Of a stretch of 64,000 bases of DNA, positions 25,201 to 35,690 are shown in pieces. The position numbers and the translations under genes are program-made. The notes beneath the pieces were generated by a model that saw only the letters and a list, made by a program, of their open reading frames with translations, searched no databases and was not told the DNA's origin. The stretch's first letter is position 1; each line of letters begins with the position of its first letter. The DNA lies in assembly GCA_029204225.1 (NCBI GenBank), contig CM055109.1, positions 34,345,098 through 34,409,097 of the forward strand. Direction: 5' to 3'. The DNA is from Diphasiastrum complanatum (taxonomy: Eukaryota > Streptophyta > Lycopodiopsida > Lycopodiales > Lycopodiaceae).

Positions 25201-28200
25201 AGCCTAGCTTCAACCCTTGCATACCTCCATCTCTTAGCAAGATAACGTCCTAACCACTTCATTCTCCAGGTGAGAATGAATGCCTAGCTCATGGAGACCC
25301 ACCTCTATACACATAGTACAGGTGGAGTCATCTCCGCAGAACTGGCCCAATGTAAATATGAGGTTGTGTGACAAACCTGAATCCAAGTAATGTGGCAAAA
25401 CTGGGATCCCTGCTATGTCTAGCTCAATGAAATGAGTTAGCCGAGCTTAACCCCTAGCTGTCGTCTCCAGGTATCGTCAAGATATGCTCGATATAAAAAG
25501 TGTCTGATATACTAGTGAGTTACTTGAGGGAAGCTCTGTAATGGAGATACCAAATGATTCAAGGAGGAGGTAAAACCATGACAATTTGTAACCTTGATCA
25601 TGAAGACAATGCGAGGAAGCAAGTGCTATCTGTGTGTATCTCCCATTTGCATCTGTCAGTGCCTGAACTCTCTGAATATATGTAATAAGCTGGAAAGCTG
25701 CATCTATATGTATAGGTGGAACAACAAACTCAGCAAGGAGGATCTCATGTGGAACAGAGCGGTTTGCCCGAATCATACGAGCTAACATGGTAGTTTGTAA
25801 TCTTGAGATACCGGCCCAATGTGAGGAAAGACCGGTACACCATGTCTCTGCTGCATATACGGTTGTCGGGGTGACAATGGTATCAAAAAGTCTACACTTA
25901 CTTCGAGCATCCCGAATGGACTTTTGGAAGCAAAACCGCTCTAGCCGAACAAGGGAGGCATGCCCAAGTCGAGTGGTACTTGCTTGTCGCGTTTTGAATG
26001 TAGGACCAGAGAAAGGTATACCCAAGTATGTGTATGAAGAAACTATTTCTAGGGTCTATCCATCGAGAGTAAGCTCCTATTTTGGGGGCGGTTTTGAAAT
26101 TCTTATTACATTGTAATCGATTCGAATCGGACCGATTCGAACCGTGATTCCTTGTTCGAATCATCGATTCGTGAAACATTGCCATAGAGGTATTGCCACC
26201 TCTCCCTCGTGCATTGAAGCTATAGACCACCACCATCAAGCAAGCTCAGATCTCCGATAAGCCATGGTGTCCCATTCCACCATGCCTTACTCTCGACCCT
26301 TGCCTACCTACATCTTGAGGCTTAGAATATTGTCCTAATCTGACCACCAGATCTCCGACCATAGGGGTCACGCATGACCCGCGACAGGCGTCAATTGTAT
26401 GGGTCTATAACAGAAGGGTCACCTCGCACCAATAGAACATTGAGACATGGCACCCAAATGACTTATAGCTCCAAACCGGCGTTTGTCTCATAAATGAGAC
26501 TGTCACCTTAGGCTTTGTCTGTCCATTAGATTCTGGGTGATTTGAAGAACTAAGACTAAGGGTTGTTTCGAGTTTATCAAAAACTGACTGCCAGAACTCG
26601 CTAGTTAATTTGGAGTCATGGTCACTAACAATATCACTCGGCAAGCCATACATCTGAACAACTTTTCAATGAAAAGTTGGGCTAGTTCAGATGCCTTGAC
26701 AGTTGATTTAGTTGGTATAAATTGCACCAATTTGGTTAGCCTGTCAACCACCACCCAAATGGCATTGTGACCCTTCCCGGTTTTAGGGAGTCCAGTCACA
26801 AAATCCATTGAAATACTTTCCCACTTCTTGTTGGGAATTTCCAAAGGATGTAAAAGACCTGCTACTTCGAGTCTTTGTGTTTTATTGTACTGGGATCGTT
26901 CACAACCTTGAATCTTTGTGCTTTATGGTACTGGGAATGTTCACAATCTTGAACGTATGCCTTGACATGATCTTTCATCTTTGGCTAGAAGAAATTCTGC
27001 CTAACAAGGCCAAGTGTCCTCTATATGCCTAGGTGATAGCACAAGGGTTGTCATGACATTGCTGCAAGATTTGGGCCTGCAAGTCCTCCCCCTCCCTATC
27101 TGACACACAAACCTTTCCCTTATGGAAAAGTAGGCCATTCCTTATGGAATAGTCTTCAAGTATCTTGTCATTTCGAGATTGCTTGGGATCCTACTTCCCA
27201 AGGTCAACACTAGATCTAGAATTTCTCTTCAAGACATCTAGCCAGATGTGACGAAAAAACGCATCGGTTCGACAAAGATCCAGAAGTGAAAGATACAAAT
27301 CAGATTGGATTTCAGCACATCATAATTGATTGATTTCTCCAATCCAAGTCAAGCCATTGACAATACTGTTTGACGTACCTTTACAATACTTAATGTTGAA
27401 CACGACCTCTTGAATGAGTTCCAACCATCTAGCCTTACGGCCAGAAAGGTCCTTAGCACCACATGTATACTTAAGGGATTGGTGAGCAGTCACTGTAAAT
27501 CTGGCATCATAAAGATAACGCCTCTGGATTTTCGTGCAAAGAGAGTAGGAGATAAGGGGCAGCCCTGCTTCACTCCAATGGTAGAATGGATCAGCGAGCA
27601 GCTTTTGCTTTCAAACGCAACTGGTCTACCGTACTGGTAAAGGACTACTCCTACAGGAAAGTCTCTAGCATGCATATCCACCACAAAGGGTTAGTTAGGA
27701 TCGACAATGTGTAAAATTGTAGCTGTAGAAACACAATGCTTGAGAGTTTCAAAACTCTCATTCATTTCATCAGTCCATATTTTCAATGGACTTTTTTTGC
27801 TACTACATTTTTGCTCTACCTCCTTAAGACGGTTCGTTAGGTTAGGGGCAATGCTATCAAGGCATAGTCCATAATGAACCTGTGACAGAATCCTATGAAG
27901 CCCAAAAAGGATTTCACATTATGAATTGTTTGAGGTCGCGGCCTCGTACCTTATGAACCTTATCATAGTTGATCTCAATACTGATCAGATATGATATGGC
28001 TCAGGTACTTGAGTTTAGTTTGAAAGAAATCACGTTTCGACTCCTTAACATAAAGCTTTTCTTGCCTTAGGAGACCCAAGACAATACGAAGATGCTCTTT
28101 ATGCTCCTCAAGGGTCCAACTATAAATTAGTATGTCGTCCAAATAGACCACCACAAACTTTCCCAGATAGGGACGAAGAATATCATTCATCATTTGCTGG

Positions 28201-31200
28201 AAAGTGGAACCTACTTACTACCTAGTACCTACTTAGTACTAAGACTTTCTGACTTCTAACTTCTAACACACTCCCTGCTCTCAAGCCTCAAGGCTCACAC
28301 TCCTAAATTCTAAGCTCTAGCCTCTCTCCCTCTCCCTCACACTCACACTCTCTTCCCTACACACACACTCCCTCTCAACTTTCAAGACTCCCACCTACCA
28401 AGTTCCAATGATGATTGATCATTTTATCAGTGCTCCTCTCAAGTTTCAACTCAATGGAAAAATCTAAATCAAATGGCAAAAAGTTCCCTCTCCTCTAAGA
28501 TCTTCTCTCACTACCTCCTCTTCTCTCACTCCCTCTCTCCTCCTCTCTCACTCACTCTCCTCTTCTTTCACCCCCTCTCCTCTACTCTCCAAAGTCCAAA
28601 AAACGCGATATGGAAACCATGAGGGCCCGGGCGCGGTTTTTGGTTTTCCCGCTGTTCGAACTGAACCGTGGTTCAACCACCATTCTTGGTTCGAACCGTG
28701 ATTCGAGCAAACATTGCTTGCATCAATCAAATCAAATGCAAATCAAATCAATCAATCAAATGCAAATTTTTTGTGACAATCAAAGCTGCATTCAACTCGC
28801 AAAAAATCCCGTTTTCCATGCACGCACCAAACATATTGAAATACACTACCATTTCGTTCCCAAGAAGGTTCTAGTAGGAGAGTTGGAGCTTATTTATTGC
28901 TCCACTGACGAGCAAGTTGTGAACACATTTACAAAAAGCGTAAGGGACAGATTTGAAAAATTACGACATTGGCTTGGGTCAAAGAAAACAATGTCATTAA
29001 GGGAGAGTGTCAAAAATAGAAACCTACACCTTTATGTCAAGTTTTTATTGTCTAATGTCAAGTTTAATGTTAATGTTGATTCACCTTGTAAGGTTATGGG
29101 GCCCATTTTAAAAATGGCCTTTAGAGTCCATACATTTGTTGGCTATTGAATTGTTGGTGTTTGGCTCACGGCTCTTGGAACCACACTTTGTGAACCGTAC
29201 GGTTCCAAGAATTGTGGATAACTGGTGAATCTTAGCTCAAAGCTCCCTCACAAGAGAGGGGGGCCCTTAAATAAGCAAGAAGGCTGCCCATGTGGAGCCC
29301 AAGTGGAAATTCTACCAAATTAGAAATTACATGTGGAAATTGCCCTTCCACTAGAGGTAATTGAGGGGTCCACCCTATGTACTAGGCAAGTCTCAATAGA
29401 TGAGGATTTCCCCAGGCGAGGACAACCCTTGTACCATTTCAGCAATAAATTGGTAACATGAGCTTGTATCTGAAAGTAATGAAAAAGCATTGGTAATTGC
29501 CTAGAGAATTGAAGAAAATGGGAAGGTTACAAATTGGAACTATGGTCCACTCGTCTATTAAAAAATATAGCCTAGTCAAATTTCTGGTAAAAGTGGTATG
29601 TATGCATATTATGTAGGTTGCTTCAAATTTGAATAGCACTTTTTTGAACCTCCTTACTTGTCAAAGCATTGGATCACTCTCAAGGATAACTAAAGCTTCC
29701 AAGACCGTTTCAGCCAATAAAAAGAGATGTTATTTTCCAAGTCGTAAGTGCAGTGCTTGTAGTATCAGAAACACTCATGCCTTGGAGACTTTGCATGAGG
29801 TTAGTCTGTGGAACTGTATGAAATGTTGCACCAAAATAACATAATACTCATTTCTTGCACTTATTGCCCTATGCTATAATAGTTGTGAGCATAATAGTTG
29901 AGTTCTTTTTGCAATACTTGATCATAATGACTTTCATGCCACTAATATATCTTACTATCTACAATATTGCAACAAAGTTCTGAGAAGATGAGCATTTAGA
30001 AGAGTGAGTCTTTTGATTTTAGTCTCTCTGAAATTTATGGTGTCTGGTGTGAAGGCAGTAGCAAGGTTGTGATATGATAATAAGATTCACTGGATTCCAT
30101 CAATGCTGCAGAGTTGAGAACCTTAAGGGGGATAAGGATAAGGCCTAACTAGGTGCTGAAAAAAAGTTTCCGGCCGTGCAAAATCATAAAGATAACGGCC
30201 TAGTGAACAAAAGCAAATTAATGGCAACATTCATATTTTTAAGGTCCATGAGGAAAGAGATTATAGTTGAAGAAAGGAACTTCCTGAAAGTGGCATGGAG
30301 AGGTGCATGATAAATACTCAAGGTGGAAGCATTTAGAGGAAGTTTTGGATTTAGGAATGAAAGTGGATTGTGGTACTTGATGATGCTAGCAGAATGTGAT
30401 TTCTTCGTCTCTACATGGAATTAAAACTTTCGTGGAACATATCTTTATGCATACAACTCTTGGGCAATAGGGACAGGGATCTGTAATTCTTTACACATCT
30501 TTTTTGTCATCAATGTGTGCCATCTGGCCTTAACAATGATGTATTTCTTGTATCTTGTGCAAGCTACAACATGTGGAACATATTGAATGGTAATGATCAG
30601 GAAGGAGGATACATATGTGTTCTTTGAAAAGCTAAAGAGATTTGCATTCCTCAAGGAAGCAAGTGTTTTTAGGGGTATTAGGCTCCTCTAGTCAGGGTCA
30701 GAGAGAGGAGAGATGTTTTAATGCCTTTAGGCACCTAAAGGTATATAAGAATGAAAAAGTGCATCTCAAGTGTGTTCTTCCTAAGGGAGTGTAATATGTC
30801 TCTGAACTAAAAATTTGAAGTGCACTTTAACTAGTTTACTAGCGATATTTACATTAATGTCCGATGTTAACCAGATGATGGTGGTCTTGTATACTCATCA
30901 TTTTTAACGTGTACTCGACAAAGTACTTTGAATATTGAACGACAAATGAATGCAAGTGCCTCAGGTTACATTATCAATGAAGTCTGGTGGTGCAGTGTAA
31001 AAGGACTAGTATTGAATGAACCAGATGTGAGGACATCCCATCTATGAGCTCCATTTCTCTCATTTTGGTCACCTATTATGTAATTCTCAGTATATGCTTT
31101 CCTCTCTTCAAAAGTGTTTGTCTTTCTACAATGTGATTGATTGACTGCAATGCTGACTTGTAGAAGGATCTACACCCTGAAATTTGCCTTAACTTAGTAA

Positions 31201-32499
31201 TGTTATCAATCTCTTACTCTAGGTCCTTTACCCTTTATTCAGACAAAGTGAGGACCTGTATGTGCTGACAGTGGGCTGTTTTACAAAGGCCATCTTGCAA
31301 AAAATTTCAAATCATTGTAACCAAATCAGGAAGGCGAAAGAGTCAAGAGAAGCTTATGGATGAGCATAAGGGGCTAACCTGGATTGCTCATAACCTATCA
31401 GCAAACTTTATAGATTTTCTGACCTTTTCGCCTTCATGTAAATTCCTTTAAAAAATGGGGTTGAAGTTAAAGATGCTTTAATTAGAAAATGCATGACGTG
31501 ATTTAGATAACTTTGTTTGGAGTTTAATTTTGTCCTGTCTCACCAGGTTCCAGATGGTGAAGGTGGACCTCAGAAAATTGATGCTGTAGTGGTAGATGAA
31601 GATGCGGTTGGCTTGCCACAGAGCAAGGGAACTGGGGCAAAGATTTTGCGTGGAGATGGTGCCTTCAAACAATACCTGGACAATAAGGTATACGAGTGGT
31701 CAACGGAGTATCAAATCGATGATCTGTACCTGTATTGTTGTTATTGATTTTTTGCATGATTTAAGGGATTGCTTGCTAATTATATGCCTATTTTAAAGGT
31801 TCTAAACAAATTCTTTGAAACACTCTTTATTATGATATTTTGTGCTTGTCATGTGCTTGTTTCTTGCTATACAACTCACTGTATACAGGCAAGAAAAGGA
31901 TGCTAACATGTACACATCTGTGTATGTTCTTTACAACGTGTAACTGTCTACATCTAACTGGAACCCCATAAAGCATAAGAATGGAAGCCTTCCTGTAAGC
32001 TTCTATGAAGTAGACTTATTGTGTGTAGGTGGGTGAGAGATTTCAGATTAGTAACTCTGATAGTGCCAAGTGCATGCTCTGGATTTACTAGTACCCTTGC
32101 ACTCTACTTTTACAAGCAATCATAACATAAACTAGACAGGAATAAGCAGTTCGGTGATTTTTACGTCATCAGGTTACTGATCTTTTGGCTGTATTGTTAA
32201 TGCATCTTGGTTTTTAAGGGGGCCTTGAACCTGGGACTAAGGAAACTTTGGGTGCCAATCTAACTAACTGAGCCAACCCTTGGATCCTGTATTGCTAATG
32301 AAAGTGCAGCCAATTCAACCTGTTAAGTTAGGGAAAGCATTTAATCTGGACAAGCATTACCAGCTAATTTGTGACTTCTGTATCGTTTATCTCTTTGCTG
32401 TTTATAAAGGCATCTCTTCAAAAAGACCCAGAAACTGGGATGGATGAACTGGAACTAGAGGCAGAGACCGACATACCTGCTAGGGCTGCCAGCATGTAA
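13179..32499 (+). CDS. CLPX: ClpX ATPase subunit, C-terminal half, eight exons
   Basis: Coding segments: 13179-13235, 23065-23135, 23335-23434, 23746-23850, 23982-24044, 24235-24357, 31547-31687, 32410-32499. They join into one open frame of 249 codons plus TAA with GT-AG borders throughout. In order they carry the RKH pore loop ([12 protein letters not shown]), [18 protein letters not shown] with the sensor/arginine residue, [11 protein letters not shown], and sensor-2 [10 protein letters not shown]. ClpX unfolds substrates and feeds them to the ClpP peptidase; in plants it is mitochondrial (family knowledge). The zinc-binding domain, Walker A/B and GYVG loop belong to upstream exons not seen here. 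Introns are 9829, 199, 311, 131, 190, 7189 and 722 bp; the two largest are packed with transposons. No stop or frameshift was found, so it is likely a functional gene cut by the window edge. Confidence 0.93.
14889..14977 (-). mobile_element. tRNA-derived SINE, copy 1 (about 89 bp)
   Basis: On the minus strand it contains a box-A-like TGGCTCAGTTGGTTAG and a box-B-like segment (AAGTTCAAGGCC). It is flanked by a perfect 12-bp duplication TATCTGGTGATG at 14877-14888 and 14978-14989. It is clearly homologous to 32203-32286. It has no long 3' body, so the element is unusually short. It lies in the largest ClpX intron. Confidence 0.8.
15095..15520 (-). pseudogene. LINE-type relic, 3' end of ORF2
   Basis: Minus-strand frames encode [20 protein letters not shown] and, upstream, [18 protein letters not shown]. 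The first resembles the [12 protein letters not shown] stretch of the better LINE remnant at 25310-26100. RT catalytic motifs are absent. It is frameshifted near 15300. Confidence 0.5.
16060..16304 (+). repeat. 5' LTR remnant of copia A
   Basis: Matches the last part of the 3' LTR at 22630-22893, including a short tandem motif (GTTGGATAGCCAATAGTC) and the end CTATTTCCTACA. It abuts the PBS. Confidence 0.8.
16305..16316 (+). other. Primer-binding site of copia A
   Basis: TGGTATCAGAGC directly after the LTR end. Confidence 0.9.
16900..17432 (+). pseudogene. Copia A gag (N-terminal part)
   Basis: [12 protein letters not shown] opens the frame. [18 protein letters not shown] is the typical N-terminal motif of plant copia gag, and [14 protein letters not shown] and [15 protein letters not shown] follow. 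Frameshifts occur near 17045 and 17210. The reading is cut at 17433 by the LTR of element B, so no zinc knuckle or protease is left. Confidence 0.75.
17433..17890 (+). repeat. Copia B LTR, plus orientation (458 bp)
   Basis: TGTTAGAAGTAATAATTG to GATTTCCTACA, followed by a PBS. It contains a TATTTAAATA-type box near 17722 and pyrimidine-rich tracts. Its first part resembles the start of element A's 3' LTR, so A and B are related families. Confidence 0.88.
17891..17902 (+). other. Primer-binding site of copia B
   Basis: TGGTATCAGAGC directly after the plus-oriented B LTR. Confidence 0.9.
17903..19435 (+). pseudogene. Copia B leader, gag fragment and deletion joint
   Basis: A leader of about 800 bp contains several GGAGGGCGCC-like repeats. 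A gag fragment at 18755-18960 reads [19 protein letters not shown] and [16 protein letters not shown]. The following 450 bp are open in part but not recognised. The end (TTTGGACAGCAAGGTCC near 19400) matches the glutamine-rich linker of element A near 21663. Protease, integrase, RT and RNase H are deleted. Confidence 0.65.
19436..19875 (-). repeat. Copia B LTR, inverted (440 bp)
   Basis: Reverse complement of 17433-17890, lacking the last 14-15 bp. It is preceded on the minus strand by AAGGAGGG at 19876-19883, so it is a 3' LTR of a minus-oriented segment. Confidence 0.88.
19876..20512 (-). pseudogene. Copia B 3' domain, inverted
   Basis: Minus-strand sequence homologous to element A's 3' region: [19 protein letters not shown] parallels [19 protein letters not shown] at 21800, and [13 protein letters not shown] parallels [13 protein letters not shown] at 22026. 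It ends where element A's integrase resumes. With the inverted LTR it forms one inverted block. Confidence 0.7.
20513..21890 (+). pseudogene. Copia A integrase and linker
   Basis: GAG-pre-integrase ([33 protein letters not shown]) supplies the HHCC zinc ligands. The integrase core carries [23 protein letters not shown] and [11 protein letters not shown] with stops near 20911 and 21070 and a shift near 21190. [19 protein letters not shown] and [17 protein letters not shown] follow. The linker at 21660-21740 has three GQQGPSSE-type repeats. No RT follows. Confidence 0.85.
21891..22391 (+). pseudogene. Copia A 3' remnant and polypurine tract
   Basis: Starts with the residues that normally open copia RT ([23 protein letters not shown]), then switches to sequence that is not RT ([13 protein letters not shown]) but is shared with element B. 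AAGGAGGG at 22384-22391 is the polypurine tract. RT and RNase H are deleted in both related elements at a similar point. Confidence 0.65.
22392..22893 (+). repeat. 3' LTR of copia A (502 bp)
   Basis: TGTTGGAATATAAAGG to CTATTTCCTACA. The last 245 bp match the 5' LTR remnant. The original ClpX intron resumes at 22894. Confidence 0.85.
23065..23135 (+). CDS. CLPX: ClpX exon (ILFICGGAF)
   Basis: 71 bp, entered in phase 0 and left in phase 2 (AG, completed by G of the next exon to give Arg). Encodes [19 protein letters not shown] and the residues after it. Borders ACAG and GTGAAC. Confidence 0.95.
23335..23434 (+). CDS. CLPX: ClpX exon
   Basis: 100 bp, restores phase 0. Encodes [17 protein letters not shown] and then [13 protein letters not shown]. 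Borders TCAG and GTAAAA. Confidence 0.95.
23746..23850 (+). CDS. CLPX: ClpX exon (GRFP sensor region)
   Basis: 35 codons including [16 protein letters not shown], the conserved IPEFxGRFP segment of the AAA+ domain, and LNEDQLVQ. Borders GCAG and GTAAAA. Confidence 0.96.
23982..24044 (+). CDS. CLPX: ClpX exon
   Basis: 21 codons, [17 protein letters not shown] plus SMNN, the linker into the small AAA+ domain. Borders GCAG and GTATGT. Confidence 0.95.
24235..24357 (+). CDS. CLPX: ClpX exon (sensor 2)
   Basis: 41 codons. [10 protein letters not shown] holds the sensor-2 arginine of the small AAA+ domain. A decoy acceptor TTGCAG occurs upstream at about 24113-24118, but using it would add non-homologous sequence. 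Borders TTAG and GTTTGT. Confidence 0.96.
24420..24875. repeat. GAACCGTACGGTTC-rich inverted-repeat region
   Basis: Several short copies of ACGGTTC or GAACCGT in both orientations flank T-rich/A-rich sequence. A perfect 14-bp palindrome GAACCGTACGGTTC lies at 24850-24863. Homologous pieces occur at 26120-26160, 28655-28705 and 29160-29210. No coding sequence. It may be the terminus of a non-autonomous DNA element; this is inference. Confidence 0.45.
25040..26345 (-). pseudogene. LINE-type retrotransposon relic, ORF2 C-terminal part
   Basis: A 182-codon minus-strand frame at 25477-26025. It contains [14 protein letters not shown] and [15 protein letters not shown], typical of the region after the LINE reverse transcriptase palm (K...LF...V.P...Y..E.W). 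Further 3' the frame-shifted [12 protein letters not shown] region (25310-25400) follows. A roughly 160-bp stretch at 25107-25262 recurs at 26182-26345 in direct orientation. No RT catalytic box or endonuclease is present here. Confidence 0.6.
26395..28215 (-). pseudogene. Ty3/gypsy pol relic (RT, RNase H, integrase)
   Basis: Reading on the minus strand: RT piece [17 protein letters not shown] with catalytic [11 protein letters not shown] at 27975-28215; RNase H piece [15 protein letters not shown] at about 27600-27680 and [19 protein letters not shown] at about 27420-27490; integrase core ([43 protein letters not shown]) at 26405-26844. Frames are broken repeatedly. A LINE-like RT motif interrupts RNase H near 27537-27582. 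No LTR was found at either end. Confidence 0.8.
28216..28740. other. CT-rich spacer
   Basis: Pyrimidine-rich, low-complexity sequence with many CTCTC runs, then a short GAACCGT-type segment. No gene seen. Confidence 0.5.
28750..29007 (+). pseudogene. Copia RNase H tail with polypurine tract
   Basis: [20 protein letters not shown], then [13 protein letters not shown] and [14 protein letters not shown] are the C-terminal RNase H of a copia element. AAGGGAGAG is followed at 29008 by TGTC, the likely start of a 3' LTR whose end I cannot place. Everything upstream of RNase H is missing. Confidence 0.75.
29226..31546. other. ClpX intron, no recognised element
   Basis: About 2.3 kb of unassigned intron, AT-rich, with short frames and no conserved motifs. 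The first part may belong to the LTR starting at 29008. Confidence 0.45.
31547..31687 (+). CDS. CLPX: ClpX exon
   Basis: 47 codons encoding [12 protein letters not shown] and [14 protein letters not shown], the conserved C-terminal end of plant ClpX. Borders CCAG and GTATAC. Preceded by the 7.2-kb intron. Confidence 0.95.
32203..32286 (-). mobile_element. tRNA-derived SINE, copy 2 (about 84 bp)
   Basis: Homologous to 14889-14977. Minus strand has TTGGCTCAGTTAGTTAG and GGTTCAAGGCC. It is flanked by a 14-bp duplication with one mismatch, CTGTATTGTTAATG at 32189-32202 and CTGTATTGCTAATG at 32287-32300. It sits in the last ClpX intron. Confidence 0.8.
32410..32499 (+). CDS. CLPX: ClpX terminal exon
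   Basis: 29 codons and [22 protein letters not shown] and the end PARAASM. The acidic tail is variable among ClpX proteins. The acceptor is AAAG rather than a pyrimidine-rich CAG, but the frame continues exactly from NK of the previous exon. Confidence 0.85.
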   Translation, partial: ASLQKDPETGMDELELEAETDIPARAASM

Positions 32500-34949
32500 A
32501 TCATCAAATGCAGAGTTTGGAATTGTTAGCTGAGTTCTCCTTCCAAAGATGATTCAATGGCCAGCTGCTATAGCGCTGGTCGATTATGTATAGGTATCTG
32601 CAAAGTTGGATACAATGTTCTCATCCATATTAACATTCTGCTTGAGATAATTTGCTAAAGCCCGTCCACTAAGTATGCCTATGTATTGATGGGCTCTTTT
32701 CAAAAAGTTATCTACCATTGGATGAGAGTACTGTACAAGATTGGCAACGATTGGATATGCCAATTCAACCTGTTGTACATATAGAATCATTCTGATGATG
32801 ATGAAGATGTTGGCCAAGATGATGTCATCTGATAGAGCAATTTGTATAATATTATTATATCATAGGAATTGATCTTCCTGCATCATGCATATGGGAGATG
32901 TAATTACATGTTTATTTTCAATGAGATAACAGCTTTAAGGATGAAAGAACCCTAACAGGATTGTGAAGAAGGAAGCTATTAGTACTCATCTTGTGAAGAC
33001 AACTGGTAAGCTACTACTAAGCTAGTGCCGGATGTGGGAAATTGAAGGATAAGGGCTTTTCTTATGGTAATCATGGAAAGTGCAATATATTGCTTCTGTA
33101 TATGAATCCTGGATGAAATGATTGAAAGGCATACTTCAACTAACTGAAATTTTTGTCCAAATTGTAGGTAGCTGGTTCCATTTTCACTTAGGAGGTCAAT
33201 TTGTTTAGCATCCACAACTTTACTTGATTCGCTTGAAGCTTTTTGTATGAACAGTTTAATTTATGACACATGCATTCATACATCAGTTTACGATTGACCT
33301 TGCTCTTGAAGGTTATTTTTTTCTAAAGCCCACACTCTACATTTTTGGACAGAAATTGTTCGAATTGGTCATTTGCATATGGAACTCTCATCTGTGTGGC
33401 CATCATCAGAACACAGATAATCCTTATTTCAAGCATAACTAAGATCAAACCATTGAAAAGTAGAGAAAATCACCAATCATGCAAGAAATCAGAAATATTT
33501 CATAAAGTCATCGTAATCCTTGTGAATACATTGCCAATTATATGATGGTCCCTGAAACTAAGCTTTGGGATGCTTTTGTGACAGTGGTCACACAAATTGA
33601 TTGGAGATCCCAAGAATTAGAAGCTGGATGGAGGAGCATTGAAATCACACGATGCAAATTAATTCCACAACGCAAATTACATTGAAATCACACGATATAC
33701 AAAAGGTGTCTAGTTCCCATACTTAGTCTAGTAGGTCTCTTAAATTGACATCTAGTTTTCCACATTAACTGGCATTTAAGGAGCCTTAAGAGAGGGGCCC
33801 CTTCACGCATTAATGTAATATATCCCCAAGGCCACTTCAAGTAATTACCCTATATTAATTAATGGCTAAATGGAAAGGTGAGTTTTGGTTGTTATTGTTG
33901 CTACATTTACACTAACTTATAATAGAAATTGTGATAAATATCATCGGTGATCAACTTGTGATCCACAAGTTTTGCACTCTGAGATCTTCAAGTATATCTT
34001 CAAAACTTCTCTAGTTAGATGTCGTATTCCAAACAAAGACAATACCTTGATTTATGTTAGCAACTACAATGTGGTGATTGTTAGAGATAGACATGATTTG
34101 TATTTGTTGCTTAGCTTGAAGTCCAAGGTTCACACCAAGATGAAATTCTTCACCAACAAATGGTATCATCTTAACATTGAGGGTAGTTGGTTAGATCATA
34201 TAAGGTTTTGACCATTATTATATCATGAAGGGTTATACTAAACCCTCATGAAAAGCCTCTGAATTGCAAAGAGCATATCTCGAAGCTACCTTGTATGACC
34301 AATGTTTGATCTCGTATTTATTTACTTTGATGGCCTGTTATCTTCAAAATCTCAAAATTCTTGAGTTCAAATCTACCTTTTAGAGCTTGGAATCACCAAG
34401 TAGAAACACTTTGATGTCCCTATTTCTTTTGATAACACAATAAGCTGATGATGAATTTCAAAACTTATGGAAATTTTTGAATCAATGGGGTTCAAGAAAA
34501 CAAGTTTTTATTTCTAAAGCCTTTTAGTTGCTAGAACATCTTAGATCTCTTAGAGATTTGCAATTAAATTTGCCATGAGAAATTGAACAAATTTATTACA
34601 AGGTTGTTGTTTCCAATCTCAAAATCAATGCTAAGATATGGCAATGATATACCTTACTTCATCATCCTTGGTATCACTCAAAGGTTAGCTCCCTGTTTTC
34701 ATCTTTGATTGTGCTCGAATACAATTGTACAACAATGAGCAATATAGGGAAATCACATTGATAATGTGATTAATAAAGAAAAATTTGAGCAGGGAAAAGG
34801 TACTATGGAACCAATATGGATTCTAACAAGATCATAAGGTGCAAGCAACAATCACCATGTAAGTTTTTGATACATGTAGTCAAAGATCTCTATATTGACA
34901 CTTGAAAGATTTATCACTTAGTGTACCTTTAGAACTTGAGAAAGTGCTC
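32500..34949. other. ClpX 3' flank and unassigned intergenic sequence
   Basis: The first few hundred bases probably include the ClpX 3' untranslated region. The rest is AT-rich with short frames only. 33972-34211 is open but unrecognised. Confidence 0.4.
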
Positions 34950-35112
34950 AAAACCAGAGAGAACCAATTGAGAAATTGTTCTATCTCTGAGTGCTTAATC
35001 TGGTGGAAGGGTTACACTAAGGATGATGATTTGTAAGAGAGAGTTGATAACATAAAAAAAAACTTTCGTAAGTTCCTCTTTTGAGGATAGGAGCAATTCA
35101 AGGGAGGAAGAA
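34950..35112 (+). pseudogene. Gypsy chromodomain-like C-terminus and polypurine end
   Basis: Short frame CLIWWKGYTKDDD resembles the chromodomain-like tail of chromovirus-type gypsy integrases (W-KGY-x-D-TWE). It is followed by a degraded FEDRSNSREEE and the purine run AGGGAGGAAGAA before an LTR start. Stops are present. Confidence 0.55.

Positions 35113-35690
<578 letters not shown>

Noticed and set aside
30445-30654. A 69-codon minus-strand frame in the ClpX intron.
   Set aside because: No recognisable family or splice context; expected by chance in a 7-kb intron.
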